In this document: in pieces, positions 42,396 to 52,214 of the stretch
Position numbering within the stretch: position 1 is the stretch's first letter
Layout: each line of letters opens with the position of its first letter
Assembly: GCF_000711875.1 (NCBI RefSeq)
Contig: NZ_JONM01000002.1
Location: 314,769 to 378,768 of the forward strand
Length of the DNA stretch: 64,000 nt
Origin: Andreprevotia chitinilytica DSM 18519
GTDB lineage: Bacteria > Pseudomonadota > Gammaproteobacteria > Burkholderiales > Chitinibacteraceae
Reading direction: 5' to 3'
Notes under the pieces: model-generated
The model's input: the letters and a program-made list of their open reading frames with translations, nothing else
Told to the model about the DNA's origin: nothing
Databases searched by the model: none
Made by a program: the position numbers and the translations under genes

Positions 42396-44588
42396 ATGGG
42401 TTCCAGCGTATTCAATATCGGTGTTTCCGGTCTCAACGCGGCCAATCTTGGCCTGACGGTGACCGGCCACAATATTTCCAACGCCAATACCGATGGCTAT
42501 TCGCGCCAGACCATCCAGCAAAGCGCACCGTATCCGTTGCAGTCGGGCAGCGGCTTCATCGGCATGGGCGTGCAGGTGGACAGCATCCGCCGCGTCTTCG
42601 ACCAGTTCCTGACCCGCCAGCTGCAAACTGCGCAAACCCAGAACAGCTACCTCGATACTTATTCCACGCACTTGTCCGGCATCGACAACACGCTGGCTGA
42701 CCCGACTGCGGGCCTTGCCCCGGCGCTGCAAAGCTTTTTCAGTACCGTGCAGGATGTGGCGACGCACCCGGCCGATATCCCATCACGCCAATCGCTGATC
42801 AGCGGCGGCCAGACCTTGCTGACCCGCTTGCAATCGTTCAATACCCAGCTGACCGAGCAGTCCTCGACCTTGAACGGCGAAATTTCCAGTACGGTGGGTA
42901 CGATCAATACGCTGTCCAGCCAGATCGCCAATCTGAATCAGCAGATTGCCGCAGTGAACGGCACCGGCCAGCCGCCGAATGATTTGCTGGATCAGCGCGA
43001 CAATCTCGTCAAGGAGCTGAACAAGTACGTCAAAGCCACGACGATTTCGCAGGGTGATGGCTCGATCAATGTGTTCATCGGCAATGGCCAGAATCTGGTG
43101 GTCGGCGCATCGCAATTCACCTTGGCGGCCGTGCCGTCGCCGTCCGATCCGCAGCAAACCACCGTGGCTTATCAGCAGAACGGCAACACGATCTTTTTGC
43201 CGGAGTCGAGCTTGTCCGGCGGCCAGCTGCAAGGGCTGTTCGACTTCCGCAACAATGCGCTGATCCCGGCCACCAACACGCTGAATCAGGTTGCGCTGAC
43301 GGTTGCTCAGACGGTGAATGACCAGCAGCGCGCCGGTCAGGATCTGAACAACAACATCGGTTTGAATTTCTTCGACTTCAACCGCTCCGGTACGCAGAAC
43401 GTGACCTTGTCCGGCGCGACGGTCAATTTCACGGCGGCGGGCACCACGATTCCGTCCAGTGATTTTTCGATCGCGTATGACTCGGTCAGCACCAATTACA
43501 CGCTGACCCGCCTGTCGGACAATCAAGCCCAGACGATTACCACCGCCCAGATGACGGCCGGTTTCACGGCGCTCGGGGTGACAGTGAAGAACGCGGGGGC
43601 CGCGCCTGCCGCATCGGCCACCACTGGCATGTCGTTCCCGCCCGCAGTTGGCAACATCAACTTCAATACCAAGAACACCGGCACCGCCCAGCTCTCTGGC
43701 TACATCAGCGACGTGAATCAGCTGACGGCCAGCAATTACGATCTCGGCTTCGATGGCGCGAATTACACCGTGACGCGGCTCTCTGACGGGCAGAAGACGA
43801 CCTATGCGTCGCTGCCGCTCACGCAGGACGGCTTTACCATCAGCCAGACGAGTGGCGTGATGAACGCCGGCGATCACTTCACCATCCAGCCGACCGCCGG
43901 GTTTATCCGCAGCCTGTCGGTACGGATGACTGATCCGCGTGAAGTCGCCGCCGCTGCTCCCGTGTCGTCCAAAACGCCGACGACCAATACCGGCACCTTG
44001 ACCGCCACGCAGCCGCAAACCGCTGCCTTGACGACCCTGACCACCGATTCGGCGATCAACCCGGCGATCAAGACCCCGGTGCAAATCAAGTTCACCTCGG
44101 CCAACACCTTTGATGTGCTGGATGTGACCAACCCGCTTGCGCCGGTCACGCTGAGCGCCGGCAATGCTTATGTAGCGGGCATGACGGTGTCGCAGAATGG
44201 CTGGAGCACCAAGCTCGATGGCCAGCCGAAGACCGGCGACGTGGTCAACATCAGCCAGAATACCGGCGGTGCATCCGATAACCGCAACGCCTTGGCCATG
44301 GCGGCGCTGCAGACGACGAAACTGATGGGTGGCAGCACCGCAACCTATCAGAACACCTACGATAGTCTGGTCTCCAAGATCGGCACCCTGACCAATCAGG
44401 CCACGGTGAGCTTCAAGGCGCAGGCGGTCGTGTTGCAACAAGCACAAACACAGCGCGATTCCTCGTCCGGGGTCAATCTGGATGAAGAGGCCGCCAACCT
44501 GCTGCGGTATCAGCAGGCATATCAAGCATCGAGCAAAGTGATCCAGATCGCGAACCAGGCCTTCCAGGCTATTGCCAACATCGTCTGA
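42396..44588 (+). CDS. flgK: Flagellar hook-associated protein 1, FlgK
   Basis: 730 residues, longer than the usual 450-650. N-terminal FNIGVSGLNAANLGLTVTGH and NISNANTDGYSRQTIQQS, the LDQRDNLVKELNKYVKATTI region, and C-terminal SGVNLDEEAANLLRYQQAYQ are diagnostic. The enlarged middle (about 330-600) is Thr/Ala-rich with repeats such as TLTRLSDNQAQ and TVTRLSDGQKT, suggesting duplicated surface domains. It joins hook to filament. AAGGATGGAG ribosome site. Confidence 0.96.
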   Translation: MGSSVFNIGVSGLNAANLGLTVTGHNISNANTDGYSRQTIQQSAPYPLQSGSGFIGMGVQVDSIRRVFDQFLTRQLQTAQTQNSYLDTYSTHLSGIDNTLADPTAGLAPALQSFFSTVQDVATHPADIPSRQSLISGGQTLLTRLQSFNTQLTEQSSTLNGEISSTVGTINTLSSQIANLNQQIAAVNGTGQPPNDLLDQRDNLVKELNKYVKATTISQGDGSINVFIGNGQNLVVGASQFTLAAVPSPSDPQQTTVAYQQNGNTIFLPESSLSGGQLQGLFDFRNNALIPATNTLNQVALTVAQTVNDQQRAGQDLNNNIGLNFFDFNRSGTQNVTLSGATVNFTAAGTTIPSSDFSIAYDSVSTNYTLTRLSDNQAQTITTAQMTAGFTALGVTVKNAGAAPAASATTGMSFPPAVGNINFNTKNTGTAQLSGYISDVNQLTASNYDLGFDGANYTVTRLSDGQKTTYASLPLTQDGFTISQTSGVMNAGDHFTIQPTAGFIRSLSVRMTDPREVAAAAPVSSKTPTTNTGTLTATQPQTAALTTLTTDSAINPAIKTPVQIKFTSANTFDVLDVTNPLAPVTLSAGNAYVAGMTVSQNGWSTKLDGQPKTGDVVNISQNTGGASDNRNALAMAALQTTKLMGGSTATYQNTYDSLVSKIGTLTNQATVSFKAQAVVLQQAQTQRDSSSGVNLDEEAANLLRYQQAYQASSKVIQIANQAFQAIANIV

Positions 44589-44611
44589 GCGGAAGGCTAA
44601 GGAGCAATATC

Positions 44612-45988
44612 ATGCGCGTCGCAACCTCCACGATTTTCAATACCGGCGTTTTCGGTATGCAAAACCTGCAGCAGAACCAGTTCAAGCTGCAGAGCCAACT
44701 CTCGACCGGCCGCAAGATCCTGTCGCCATCGGATGATCCGATCGCCTCGGCCCGGGCGCTGCAACTGACCGAATCCAGCTCGATCGTGACTCAGTTCACG
44801 ACCAACTCCGACAGCGCCAATTCTGCCTTGAGCTCATCGGAAGCCACGATGACGCAGCTGACGACGCTGGTGCAAAACGTGCAGCAGCTCGCAGTCGATG
44901 CAGGCAACCCGACCCAGACCGCCTCGGACAAGGCCGCGCTCGATAGCCAGCTGCAAGGGCTGTATCAACAGTTGCTGGGGCTTTCCAACCAGACGGATGG
45001 TGATGGTCAGTACCTGTTCTCGGGCTTCAAGGGCAACGTCAAGCCATTCACCGAAACCAGCTTTGGCAACGTCACCTACAACGGTGATGACGGTCAGCGG
45101 CTGGTGCAGATTTCCGCCTCGCGCAGCATCCCGATTTCGGAAGCGGGCAGCGATGTGTTCCAGAAGATCAAGACGGGCAACGGCACGTTCGAATCCGGCT
45201 ACACCGCGACCAATACTGGTAGCGGCATCATCAGTGCCGGCGAAGTGACTGATCCGTCCAAGTGGAATAACGCGGCCAATCTGCAGGGCTACAAGATTTC
45301 GTTCCAGACGATCCCGAACCCGACCGATCCGACCAAGACGATCACCAGCTACGACATCATCGACAATCAGCCCTTCTTGCCGGGCACGGCCACCGCCAAC
45401 CCGAATTTCAACAAGTCGATGATCGACAGCTTCAATTACACCGCTGGCCCGCGGCCGGTGGGTGTATCCCTGCCGCGTACCTATACGTCGGGTGGCGACA
45501 TCGTGTTTGCGCAGCAGGCTGGCGAGGCGACGCCGTTGATCGCCAACTGGGATTTCGGCGCGAAGGTGAGCATTTCCGGTACGCCGAAGGCAGGGGATAG
45601 CTTCACTACCCAGGCCAGCCAGAACGTCGACATGTTCAAGATTCTGGCTAATTTCTCCGCTGCGCTGAAAAGCTACGCGCCGGATGGTACGGGCAAGGGG
45701 CAGGCGGCGTATCAGAACCAGCTCAATAGTGTGATTTCTGATCTGGCGAATGGGTTGAACAGCGTACTCACTACCCGTGCGTCACAAGGCGCGCGGATGA
45801 ATGAAGTGAGCGAGGTCAAGACCACCAACACGGACGTGACCCTGCAATACAAGACCACGTTGTCTGGCTTGCAAGACCTCGACTACACCAAGGCCATCAG
45901 CGATTTCACGCAGAATCAGCAACTGCTGACGGCGGCGCAGCAGAGCTTTGCGGCAGTGCAGGGTTTGAGTTTGTTCAAATACATCTGA
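44612..45988 (+). CDS. flgL: Flagellar hook-associated protein 3, FlgL
   Basis: 458 residues, longer than the common ~310-400. MRVATSTIFNTGVFGMQNLQ, STGRKILSPSDDPIASARAL and the C-terminal LQDLDYTKAISDFTQNQQLL show flagellin-like ends. The extra length is in the middle (about 180-350). Second junction protein above FlgK; last gene of the operon, 23 bases after flgK, followed by a strong terminator. Confidence 0.96.
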   Translation: MRVATSTIFNTGVFGMQNLQQNQFKLQSQLSTGRKILSPSDDPIASARALQLTESSSIVTQFTTNSDSANSALSSSEATMTQLTTLVQNVQQLAVDAGNPTQTASDKAALDSQLQGLYQQLLGLSNQTDGDGQYLFSGFKGNVKPFTETSFGNVTYNGDDGQRLVQISASRSIPISEAGSDVFQKIKTGNGTFESGYTATNTGSGIISAGEVTDPSKWNNAANLQGYKISFQTIPNPTDPTKTITSYDIIDNQPFLPGTATANPNFNKSMIDSFNYTAGPRPVGVSLPRTYTSGGDIVFAQQAGEATPLIANWDFGAKVSISGTPKAGDSFTTQASQNVDMFKILANFSAALKSYAPDGTGKGQAAYQNQLNSVISDLANGLNSVLTTRASQGARMNEVSEVKTTNTDVTLQYKTTLSGLQDLDYTKAISDFTQNQQLLTAAQQSFAAVQGLSLFKYI

Positions 45989-46019
45989 ACACGCAGCTTA
46001 GTGCCGCGTGATCGCCCCG

Positions 46020-46044
46020 GCCCGCTCTTCGGAGCGGGCTTTTT
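46020..46044 (+). terminator. Rho-independent terminator of the flg operon
   Basis: GCCCGCTC-TTCG-GAGCGGGC stem with a UUCG tetraloop and TTTTT tail, 32 bases after flgL. Confidence 0.93.
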
Positions 46045-46092
46045 GTTGCTGCGGTTTTGTTCTGAATACTGACTCTCATTGCGGAGGACGAT

Positions 46093-46470
46093 TTGCTTGG
46101 TCTCTTGTGGTTTGTATTGATGCTGTTGATCTGGTTCTGCGGGCTGGTGTTCAGCGGTGTTGCGTTCAATCAGGGCTTGCCGTGGGCCGCCGGATTGCTG
46201 TTGCTGTGCTGGTTGGTGTATCTGGCTGCTGCGTACTGGCGGGTCGAGCGACTCAAGCATGTCGGCCTGGCACTGCTGATCGGCTACGGCGTTGGGCTGC
46301 TGCGGCTGATCGACAAGATCGTTCCCGATCCCATGCCGGACTGGCTGGACTGGCTTCCGTCGCGTTGGCTGGGGTGGATCGGCATTGTCTGCCTGATTCC
46401 GTTTTTTGCATTGCTGCCACTGGCAGCAGAATGGCTGGCGCAGCGACTTGCCGGGCGGGTCCGTCCGTAG
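46093..46470 (+). CDS. Small membrane protein, unknown
   Basis: 125 residues with about four hydrophobic segments (GLLWFVLMLLIWFCGLVFSG, WAAGLLLLCWLVYLAAAYW, VGLALLIGYGVGLLRLI, WLGWIGIVCLIPFFALLPLA). No family recognised. The start is a TTG behind GGAGGAC with 5-base spacing. It lies between the flg terminator and radA, 72 bases upstream of radA, perhaps co-transcribed with it. Confidence 0.7.
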   Translation: MLGLLWFVLMLLIWFCGLVFSGVAFNQGLPWAAGLLLLCWLVYLAAAYWRVERLKHVGLALLIGYGVGLLRLIDKIVPDPMPDWLDWLPSRWLGWIGIVCLIPFFALLPLAAEWLAQRLAGRVRP

Positions 46471-46542
46471 CGGCTGGATCGAGTCCGGCAGGCATCGGGT
46501 AGAATCCGCCTATCCAAATCGGTTCATCTCGCGGAATCCACC

Positions 46543-47895
46543 ATGGCCAAGGCCAAGAACGTTTATAGCTGCGCCTCCTGTGGCGGTTTGTCCCCCAAGT
46601 GGCAGGGCCAGTGCCCGAACTGCGGCGAGTGGAACACGCTCATCGAAGCGATTGACGAGCCAAAGGCGCCGACGCGATTCGAAGCCTTGGCAGCCGATGG
46701 CGCGATCCGCAAGCTGGCCGATGTCGAAATGGCCGAGCTGCCGCGCACACCCTCCGGCATCGGTGAGCTGGATCGCGTATTGGGTGGCGGTCTGGTGCCG
46801 GGCGGCGTAGTGCTGATTGGCGGCGATCCCGGCATCGGCAAATCAACGCTCTTGCTGCAAGCATTGACGCAACTATCGGGGCATACCAAGACGCTTTATG
46901 TCTCTGGCGAGGAATCCCCGCAGCAGATCGCATTGCGAGCCCGGCGGCTGCAGCTGGATGCGGGTGCGATCAACCTGCTGGCCGAGATCGGGCTGGAGCG
47001 CATCTTGATGACGCTGGATCAAGTCCAGCCGCAAGTCGCGGTCATCGATTCGATCCAGACGCTCTATTCGCAGGCATTGACCAGCGCTCCAGGCAGCGTG
47101 GCGCAGGTGCGTGAATGTGCCGCGCAGCTCACGCGTTTTGCCAAACGCACCGGTACGACCATCCTTCTGGTTGGTCACGTGACCAAGGACGGCGCGCTGG
47201 CGGGCCCGCGCGTGCTGGAACATATCGTCGATGCCGTGCTGTATTTCGAGGGCGATACCCATTCGAGTTTCCGGCTGATTCGTGCCATCAAGAACCGCTT
47301 TGGCGCGGTGAATGAGCTGGGCGTGTTCGCCATGACCGACAAGGGCTTGCGCGAGGTCTCCAACCCGTCGGCGCTATTCTTGAGCCAGCACGCCGAGCCG
47401 GTGGCCGGCAGTTGCGTGCTGGTGACACAAGAGGGGTCGCGCCCGCTGCTGGTGGAAGTACAGGCGCTGGTCGACGATGCGCATGCACCGCAGGCCCGGC
47501 GCTTGGCGGTGGGCGTGGAGCAGAACCGCTTGGCGCTGCTGCTGGCGGTCTTGCACCGCCACGCGGGTGTCGCCACCTTCGATCAGGACGTATTCATCAA
47601 CGCGGTCGGTGGCGTGCGCATCAACGAGCCGGCCGCCGATCTGGCCGTGTTGCTGTCGATCGTCTCCAGCCTGCGCAACCGCCCCTTGCAGGACAAGCTG
47701 GTCGTATTCGGTGAAGTGGGTCTGGCTGGCGAAGTGCGACCGGTGCAGCGTGGCCAGGAGCGCTTGCGTGAGGCAGCCAAGCTCGGCTTCACGCATGCGA
47801 TTGTCCCCAAGGCGAACCGGCCGCGCCAGCCGATCGAAGGCATGACGGTCACGGCAGTCGAGCGGCTGGAAGAGGCTGTCACGGCTGCGCTGTAG
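46543..47895 (+). CDS. radA: DNA repair protein RadA (Sms)
   Basis: 450 residues. Zinc finger CASCGGLSPKWQGQCPNCGEW at about 10-30, Walker A GGDPGIGKSTLLLQAL, the RadA-specific IKNRFGAVNELGVFAM (KNRFG), and a Lon-like C-terminal domain (FGEVGLAGEVRPVQRGQERL). A RecA-family ATPase that helps branch migration and processing of recombination intermediates. Confidence 0.97.
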   Translation: MAKAKNVYSCASCGGLSPKWQGQCPNCGEWNTLIEAIDEPKAPTRFEALAADGAIRKLADVEMAELPRTPSGIGELDRVLGGGLVPGGVVLIGGDPGIGKSTLLLQALTQLSGHTKTLYVSGEESPQQIALRARRLQLDAGAINLLAEIGLERILMTLDQVQPQVAVIDSIQTLYSQALTSAPGSVAQVRECAAQLTRFAKRTGTTILLVGHVTKDGALAGPRVLEHIVDAVLYFEGDTHSSFRLIRAIKNRFGAVNELGVFAMTDKGLREVSNPSALFLSQHAEPVAGSCVLVTQEGSRPLLVEVQALVDDAHAPQARRLAVGVEQNRLALLLAVLHRHAGVATFDQDVFINAVGGVRINEPAADLAVLLSIVSSLRNRPLQDKLVVFGEVGLAGEVRPVQRGQERLREAAKLGFTHAIVPKANRPRQPIEGMTVTAVERLEEAVTAAL

Positions 47896-48061
47896 GGTTC
47901 GTTCGACGATGCTGCGCGTGCCGACAGAGCCAAGCTATCAAGTGCATTGATTAGTTTTTACCCGGCTTTGCCTTGAAAGCCGATAAAATGACGCAATTGT
48001 TTTTTTCAAGACGCGCACCTTCGGCGTCATTGAATTTCAACCTTCACTGCGGAGATTTTCC

Positions 48062-48391
48062 ATGAGCAACGAACATATCGTGCACGTTACCGATGCCAGC
48101 TTCGAGGCCGACGTGCTGCAAGCGCAAAACCCGGTTCTGGTCGACTACTGGGCTGAATGGTGCGGCCCTTGCAAAATGATCGCCCCGATCCTGGATGAAG
48201 TCGCAACCGAATACGCCGGCAAGCTGAAGATCGCCAAGCTGAATATCGACGAAAATCAGGCTACGCCGCCGAAGTACGGCATTCGCGGCATCCCGACGCT
48301 GATGCTGTTTGCAGATGGCGAAGTGAAGGCCACCAAGGTGGGTGCGCTTTCCAAGTCGCAACTGACTGCGTTCCTCGATAGCAACCTCTGA
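48062..48391 (+). CDS. trxA: Thioredoxin 1
   Basis: 109 residues, standard length. Active site [15 protein letters not shown] near 29-43; cis-Pro in [11 protein letters not shown] general disulfide reductase of the cytoplasm, a likely reductant for the 2-Cys peroxiredoxin in this window. The trxA-rho order is common in Proteobacteria. GCGGAG ribosome site. Confidence 0.97.
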   Translation: MSNEHIVHVTDASFEADVLQAQNPVLVDYWAEWCGPCKMIAPILDEVATEYAGKLKIAKLNIDENQATPPKYGIRGIPTLMLFADGEVKATKVGALSKSQLTAFLDSNL

Positions 48392-48404
48392 TCGTTGTGT
48401 GATG

Positions 48405-48424
48405 GCCAGGGCGCCTGCCCTGGC
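48405..48424 (+). terminator. Hairpin after trxA
   Basis: GCCAGGGC / GCCCTGGC stem 14 bases past the trxA stop. No T run, so termination strength is uncertain; it separates trxA from the rho promoter. Confidence 0.5.
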
Positions 48425-48473
48425 TAAACCGTGGCGCGGGCGGTACACTCCGCCTCGCTGCGTGCACGGCGTC

Positions 48474-48501
48474 TTGACACTTCGCGCCGGCCGCCTATAA
48501 C
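48474..48501 (+). promoter_or_regulatory. Sigma-70 promoter of rho
   Basis: TTGACA (48474-48479), 16-base spacer, TATAAC (48496-48501). A perfect -35 and 5/6 -10. Transcription would start near 48508, leaving an ~84-base pyrimidine-rich leader before rho, in line with Rho autoregulation. Confidence 0.75.
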
Positions 48502-48591
48502 CTTACAAGCATCCCGCCGCGTTATTCACGCGCAGCTCCATTCCGATTCCCTCCGTTTTCATTCCCGCCTCATCGCTGACGAGTCCAGCCC

Positions 48592-49848
48592 ATGCATTTG
48601 TCCGACCTCAAACACCTGCACGTTTCCGAATTGCTCGAAATGGCGACCCAAAGCCAGATCGAAGGCGCAAATCGGATGCGCAAGCAGGATCTGTTGTTTG
48701 CCCTCCTGAAGAATCAGGCCAAGAAAGGCGAGGCTATTTTCGGCGATGGCACGCTGGAAGTGCTGCCGGATGGCTTCGGTTTCCTGCGCAGCCCGGATAT
48801 TTCCTACCTGGCCGGCCCGGATGATATTTACGTCAGCCCGAGCCAGATTCGCCGCTTCAACCTGCATACCGGCGACTCCATCGAAGGTGAAATTCGTACG
48901 CCGAAGGATGGAGAGCGTTATTTTGCCTTGGTGAAGGTGGACAAGATCAACGGCGAATTGCCGGAGGCTTCCAAGCACAAGATCCTGTTCGAGAACCTCA
49001 CGCCGCTGTTCCCGAACCGCCGCTTAAGTCTCGAGCGCGATATCAAGGCAGAAGAAAATATCACCGGCCGCGTGATCGATCTGATCGCGCCGATCGGCAA
49101 GGGCCAACGTGCCTTGCTGGTGGCACCGCCCAAGACCGGTAAGACGGTGATGTTGCAGAACATCGCCCATGCGATTACGGCCAATCACCCGGATGTGGTG
49201 CTGATCGTATTGCTGATCGACGAGCGCCCGGAAGAAGTGACTGAAATGACGCGCTCGGTGAAGGGTGAAGTCATCAGTTCGACCTTCGATGAGCCGGCAA
49301 CCCGGCACGTGCAGGTTGCCGAGATGGTGATCGAGAAGGCCAAGCGCCTCGTCGAACACAAGAAAGACGTCGTTATCCTGCTCGACTCGATTACCCGTCT
49401 CGCCCGCGCCTACAACACCGTCGTGCCGGCCTCCGGCAAGGTATTGACCGGTGGTGTCGATGCCAATGCGCTGCAGCGCCCAAAGCGTTTCTTCGGTGCC
49501 GCGCGCAATATCGAAGAAGGCGGTAGCCTGACCATCATCGCCACGGCGTTGATCGATACCGGGTCGCGCATGGACGACGTGATCTACGAAGAATTCAAGG
49601 GCACCGGTAACAACGAATTGCATCTTGATCGTCGTATGGCGGAAAAGCGCCAGTTCCCGGCGATCAACATCAATCGTTCCGGCACACGCCGCGAAGAGTT
49701 GCTGATCCCGCAGGATCAACTGCAGAAGATCTGGGTGCTGCGTAAATTGCTCTACCCGATGGATGATCTCGAGGCGATGGAATTCCTGCTCGACAAGATC
49801 AAGGCGACGAAGACCAACAACGACTTCTTCGATTCGATGCGTAGATAA
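48592..49848 (+). CDS. rho: Transcription termination factor Rho
   Basis: 418 residues. N-terminal [20 protein letters not shown] (Rho-N), cold-shock RNA-binding domain with [28 protein letters not shown], Walker [16 protein letters not shown], Walker [16 protein letters not shown] and the arginine-finger region. A hexameric helicase that ends untranslated transcripts. No lineage-specific insert is seen. Confidence 0.98.
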   Translation: MHLSDLKHLHVSELLEMATQSQIEGANRMRKQDLLFALLKNQAKKGEAIFGDGTLEVLPDGFGFLRSPDISYLAGPDDIYVSPSQIRRFNLHTGDSIEGEIRTPKDGERYFALVKVDKINGELPEASKHKILFENLTPLFPNRRLSLERDIKAEENITGRVIDLIAPIGKGQRALLVAPPKTGKTVMLQNIAHAITANHPDVVLIVLLIDERPEEVTEMTRSVKGEVISSTFDEPATRHVQVAEMVIEKAKRLVEHKKDVVILLDSITRLARAYNTVVPASGKVLTGGVDANALQRPKRFFGAARNIEEGGSLTIIATALIDTGSRMDDVIYEEFKGTGNNELHLDRRMAEKRQFPAININRSGTRREELLIPQDQLQKIWVLRKLLYPMDDLEAMEFLLDKIKATKTNNDFFDSMRR

Positions 49849-49856
49849 GTCATCGC

Positions 49857-49885
49857 TTGCTGCGCCAAGCCTGTTCTGGAATAAT
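49857..49885 (+). promoter_or_regulatory. Possible sigma-70 promoter of rpmE2
   Basis: TTGCTG, 17-base spacer, AATAAT, just after the rho stop and about 50 bases before the L31 gene. The -35 is weak. Confidence 0.45.
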
Positions 49886-49935
49886 GCTGTGTTTTGCGTC
49901 GGCACAATCCCGGCGCGCACTCAAAGGAAAATGAA

Positions 49936-50199
49936 ATGAAAGCCGATATCCATCCCGAATACAACGAAGTCATCTTCTACGACGCTAGCGTTGACTTCAA
50001 ATTCCTGACCCGCTCCACCCTCAAACCCAAGAGCGGCGAAACCCTGAAGTGGACCGACGGTAAGGATTATCCGGTTGTGCGTCTGGACGTGTCGTCTGAA
50101 TCGCACCCGTTCTACACCGGCAAGCAAAAGATCGTCGATACCGCCGGCCGTATCGAGAAGTTCCGCAGCAAGTACGGCATGTACAGCAGCAACAAGTAA
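49936..50199 (+). CDS. rpmE2: 50S ribosomal protein L31, type B (zinc-independent)
   Basis: 87 residues from ATG 49936 behind [48 protein letters not shown] and FRSKYG are type B L31 features. It has no CxxC zinc ligands and contains no cysteine at all, so it is the zinc-free paralogue normally favoured in zinc shortage. If no type A copy exists elsewhere it is simply the housekeeping L31. Confidence 0.95.
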   Translation: MKADIHPEYNEVIFYDASVDFKFLTRSTLKPKSGETLKWTDGKDYPVVRLDVSSESHPFYTGKQKIVDTAGRIEKFRSKYGMYSSNK

Positions 50200-50220
50200 T
50201 CCGTACCTTTGCTTCGCAGA

Positions 50221-50247
50221 AAAGGCAGCTTTTACGCTGCCTTTTTT
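50221..50247 (+). terminator. Rho-independent terminator of rpmE2
   Basis: AAAGGCAGC / GCTGCCTTT stem with TTTTAC loop and a TTTTTTG tail. Confidence 0.92.
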
Positions 50248-50295
50248 GTTGTCTCCGGTTTATGCTCCTCCCGTTCCCGGCTTCCACAAAAATAA

Positions 50296-51960
50296 ATGCT
50301 GACCTATTCCCCGGATACCGATCGCACCGCGCCTGCTACAACGGCTGAGCGGCCTTGGTTGCTGTTATTGCTTTGCCTCGTCTGGTTGTTGCCGGGGTTG
50401 GTGGGGCATGATCCGTGGAAGCCGCGTGAGCTGGAAACCGCCGCCGTCATCGGCCGTTTTCTGGCTGGGCAGCATTGGTCGATTCCCTGGTTTGCCGATG
50501 CCCCCTATCTGATCGACTCTCCGCTGTATTACTGGTTTGCCGCGCTGGTGGCTTGGCCGGCTTCCAAGTTGGGGATGTCGATCCACGATGCGGCACGGAT
50601 GACGACCGGTGTGTGGGCGGCACTCGCCTTGTGGGGGACGGGGCTCGCCGGCCGTGAGCTCTTTGGCCGCCGGCACGGGCGCATGTCGGTCATTCTGCTG
50701 ATCGGCTGCATCGGGTTGATCATTTGGGGGCATCAGCTCTCCGCCAAGATATTGCTGCTGACGGGGTTTGCGTGGCAGGCGTATGCGTTGGCACTTGCCC
50801 GACGCCAACCGTTGAGTGCCGGTTTGGCACTGGCGTTTTCCTGGTTGGTTCTGTTGTTGGGGTCGTCGCTGGCTGAGTTTCTGTTGGCCGTGGTTGCCGC
50901 TGGCGTGGTGGGGCTGTATGCGCCGTGGCGGCGAGCGGGCTATCTGGTCACCTTGGTGACCGGGCTGGTGTTGGCACTACCGATCGGTGCAATCTGGCTG
51001 GCGGATTTCTACCAAGCCAATCCAGCGCTGTTCCGGGTGTGGATGGATCAATATGCGTTCGGCCCGTTTGGTGGGGTAGCGCGGTTCGGGTTTTTTCATG
51101 CCTTTGGCTATTTCCTGGCGGTTGCGCCCTGGTTTACCTGGCCGGTATTGCCATTGGCGGTTTGGGGCGCGTGGGCATTGCGCCGGGATTTGCGCGCTCC
51201 GGCATTCTTGCTGCCGGCTACGCTGTTGGCGCTGCATACCTTGTGGTTGATCTCGGCGGCTGAAGGAGATGAGTCGTATCTGCTCATCGTATTGCCACCG
51301 CTAGCGTTGCTGGCAACGCCGGGCATCGAGAGCTTGCGGCGCGGCGCGGCGGCAGCCCTTAACTGGTTTGGCGTGCTGACGCTGGGTCTGATGGCGGGGT
51401 TGTTGTGGCTAGGTTGGCTGGTCCTGCATTTGAATGTTCCGCTGAGCTGGGCGAGCGAATTGCAAAAACAAAGTCCTGCATACCGTGTGGATTGGCATGC
51501 TGCAGGCATGTTGTTTGCGCTATTGCTGACTGCGGTGTGGATCTGGGTGCTGTCGCGCAAACGGCCGCTCGGACGGCGTGCAGTGACCAATTGGGCGTGT
51601 GGTGTGACGTTGCTGTGGGGTGTGCTGATCGGCCTCTGGCAGCCTTGGCTCGATGCACAGAAAAGCTATCGCAGCGTGAGTGAATCACTCGCGCGGGATA
51701 TGAAGCAGCGTACGGGGTGCATCGGTGGGCTGGGCGTATCCGATTCGATTGCCGCATCACTCGATTACTTTGTCGGGATTGCGGTCAATCGCGTTGACCC
51801 GGAGTCATGTCCGTGGCTATTAACGCAAGACCAGTTGCCGGCGGGCGGTGTCGCGGTGTGGCACGACAACCGGCCCGGTGAGCGGCGAGAGCAGTTTTAT
51901 CTCAGCCCCAATCCGGAACTGGATGGGGCGGATGAGGCGGGGCAGTCAGAGAATCAGTGA
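50296..51960 (+). CDS. ArnT-like membrane glycosyltransferase (GT-C fold)
   Basis: 554 residues with about 11-12 membrane helices. The first periplasmic loop carries GLVGHDPWKPRELETAAVIG, the acidic PMT/ArnT catalytic-loop motif, followed by FADAPYLIDSPLYYWFAALV. Such enzymes transfer sugars from undecaprenyl-phosphate carriers to lipid A or other acceptors. The C-terminal soluble part is short, so the acceptor may differ from ArnT's. There is no arn operon nearby. The stop overlaps the convergent DUF3149 gene by 7 bases. Confidence 0.85.
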   Translation: MLTYSPDTDRTAPATTAERPWLLLLLCLVWLLPGLVGHDPWKPRELETAAVIGRFLAGQHWSIPWFADAPYLIDSPLYYWFAALVAWPASKLGMSIHDAARMTTGVWAALALWGTGLAGRELFGRRHGRMSVILLIGCIGLIIWGHQLSAKILLLTGFAWQAYALALARRQPLSAGLALAFSWLVLLLGSSLAEFLLAVVAAGVVGLYAPWRRAGYLVTLVTGLVLALPIGAIWLADFYQANPALFRVWMDQYAFGPFGGVARFGFFHAFGYFLAVAPWFTWPVLPLAVWGAWALRRDLRAPAFLLPATLLALHTLWLISAAEGDESYLLIVLPPLALLATPGIESLRRGAAAALNWFGVLTLGLMAGLLWLGWLVLHLNVPLSWASELQKQSPAYRVDWHAAGMLFALLLTAVWIWVLSRKRPLGRRAVTNWACGVTLLWGVLIGLWQPWLDAQKSYRSVSESLARDMKQRTGCIGGLGVSDSIAASLDYFVGIAVNRVDPESCPWLLTQDQLPAGGVAVWHDNRPGERREQFYLSPNPELDGADEAGQSENQ

Positions 51961-52124
51961 TGTTGTGCTGACTTGCCATCGTCTTGCGGTGGCGTAGCGT
52001 TCATTACATTCTTGTGGACGAACCAGCCGATGTAGCCGGCCATCACCAGCACGAACGAAATGGTGAACAGGCTGAGTAGGCCGATATCCGACATGAACAG
52101 TGTTTCCAGCGGTGTATTTTCCAT
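51954..52124 (-). CDS. DUF3149 single-span membrane microprotein
   Basis: 56 residues: MENTPLETLFMSDIGLLSLF..., one membrane helix (about 15-37, LLSLFTISFVLVMAGYIGWF), then a short tail ending GKSAQHH. CCGGAG precedes the ATG by 5-6 bases. The MSDIGLLSL start matches the DUF3149 family of tiny betaproteobacterial membrane proteins, which have no known function. It overlaps the glycosyltransferase stop by 7 bases and lies downstream of the leftward diguanylate cyclase. Confidence 0.85.
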   Translation of the reverse strand: MENTPLETLFMSDIGLLSLFTISFVLVMAGYIGWFVHKNVMNATPPQDDGKSAQHH

Positions 52125-52214
52125 GATGGAGCTCCGGTGATGAGAAGACTGGCTTTAGCTTGCCAGTCTTGTTGGATCCCCGTATTGATCGGCATCAAGG
52201 ACGTACGGCTGGGG

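Noticed and set aside
42783-44525. 580-residue leftward open frame
   Set aside because: Antisense to flgK; Arg/Gly/His-rich codon artefact.
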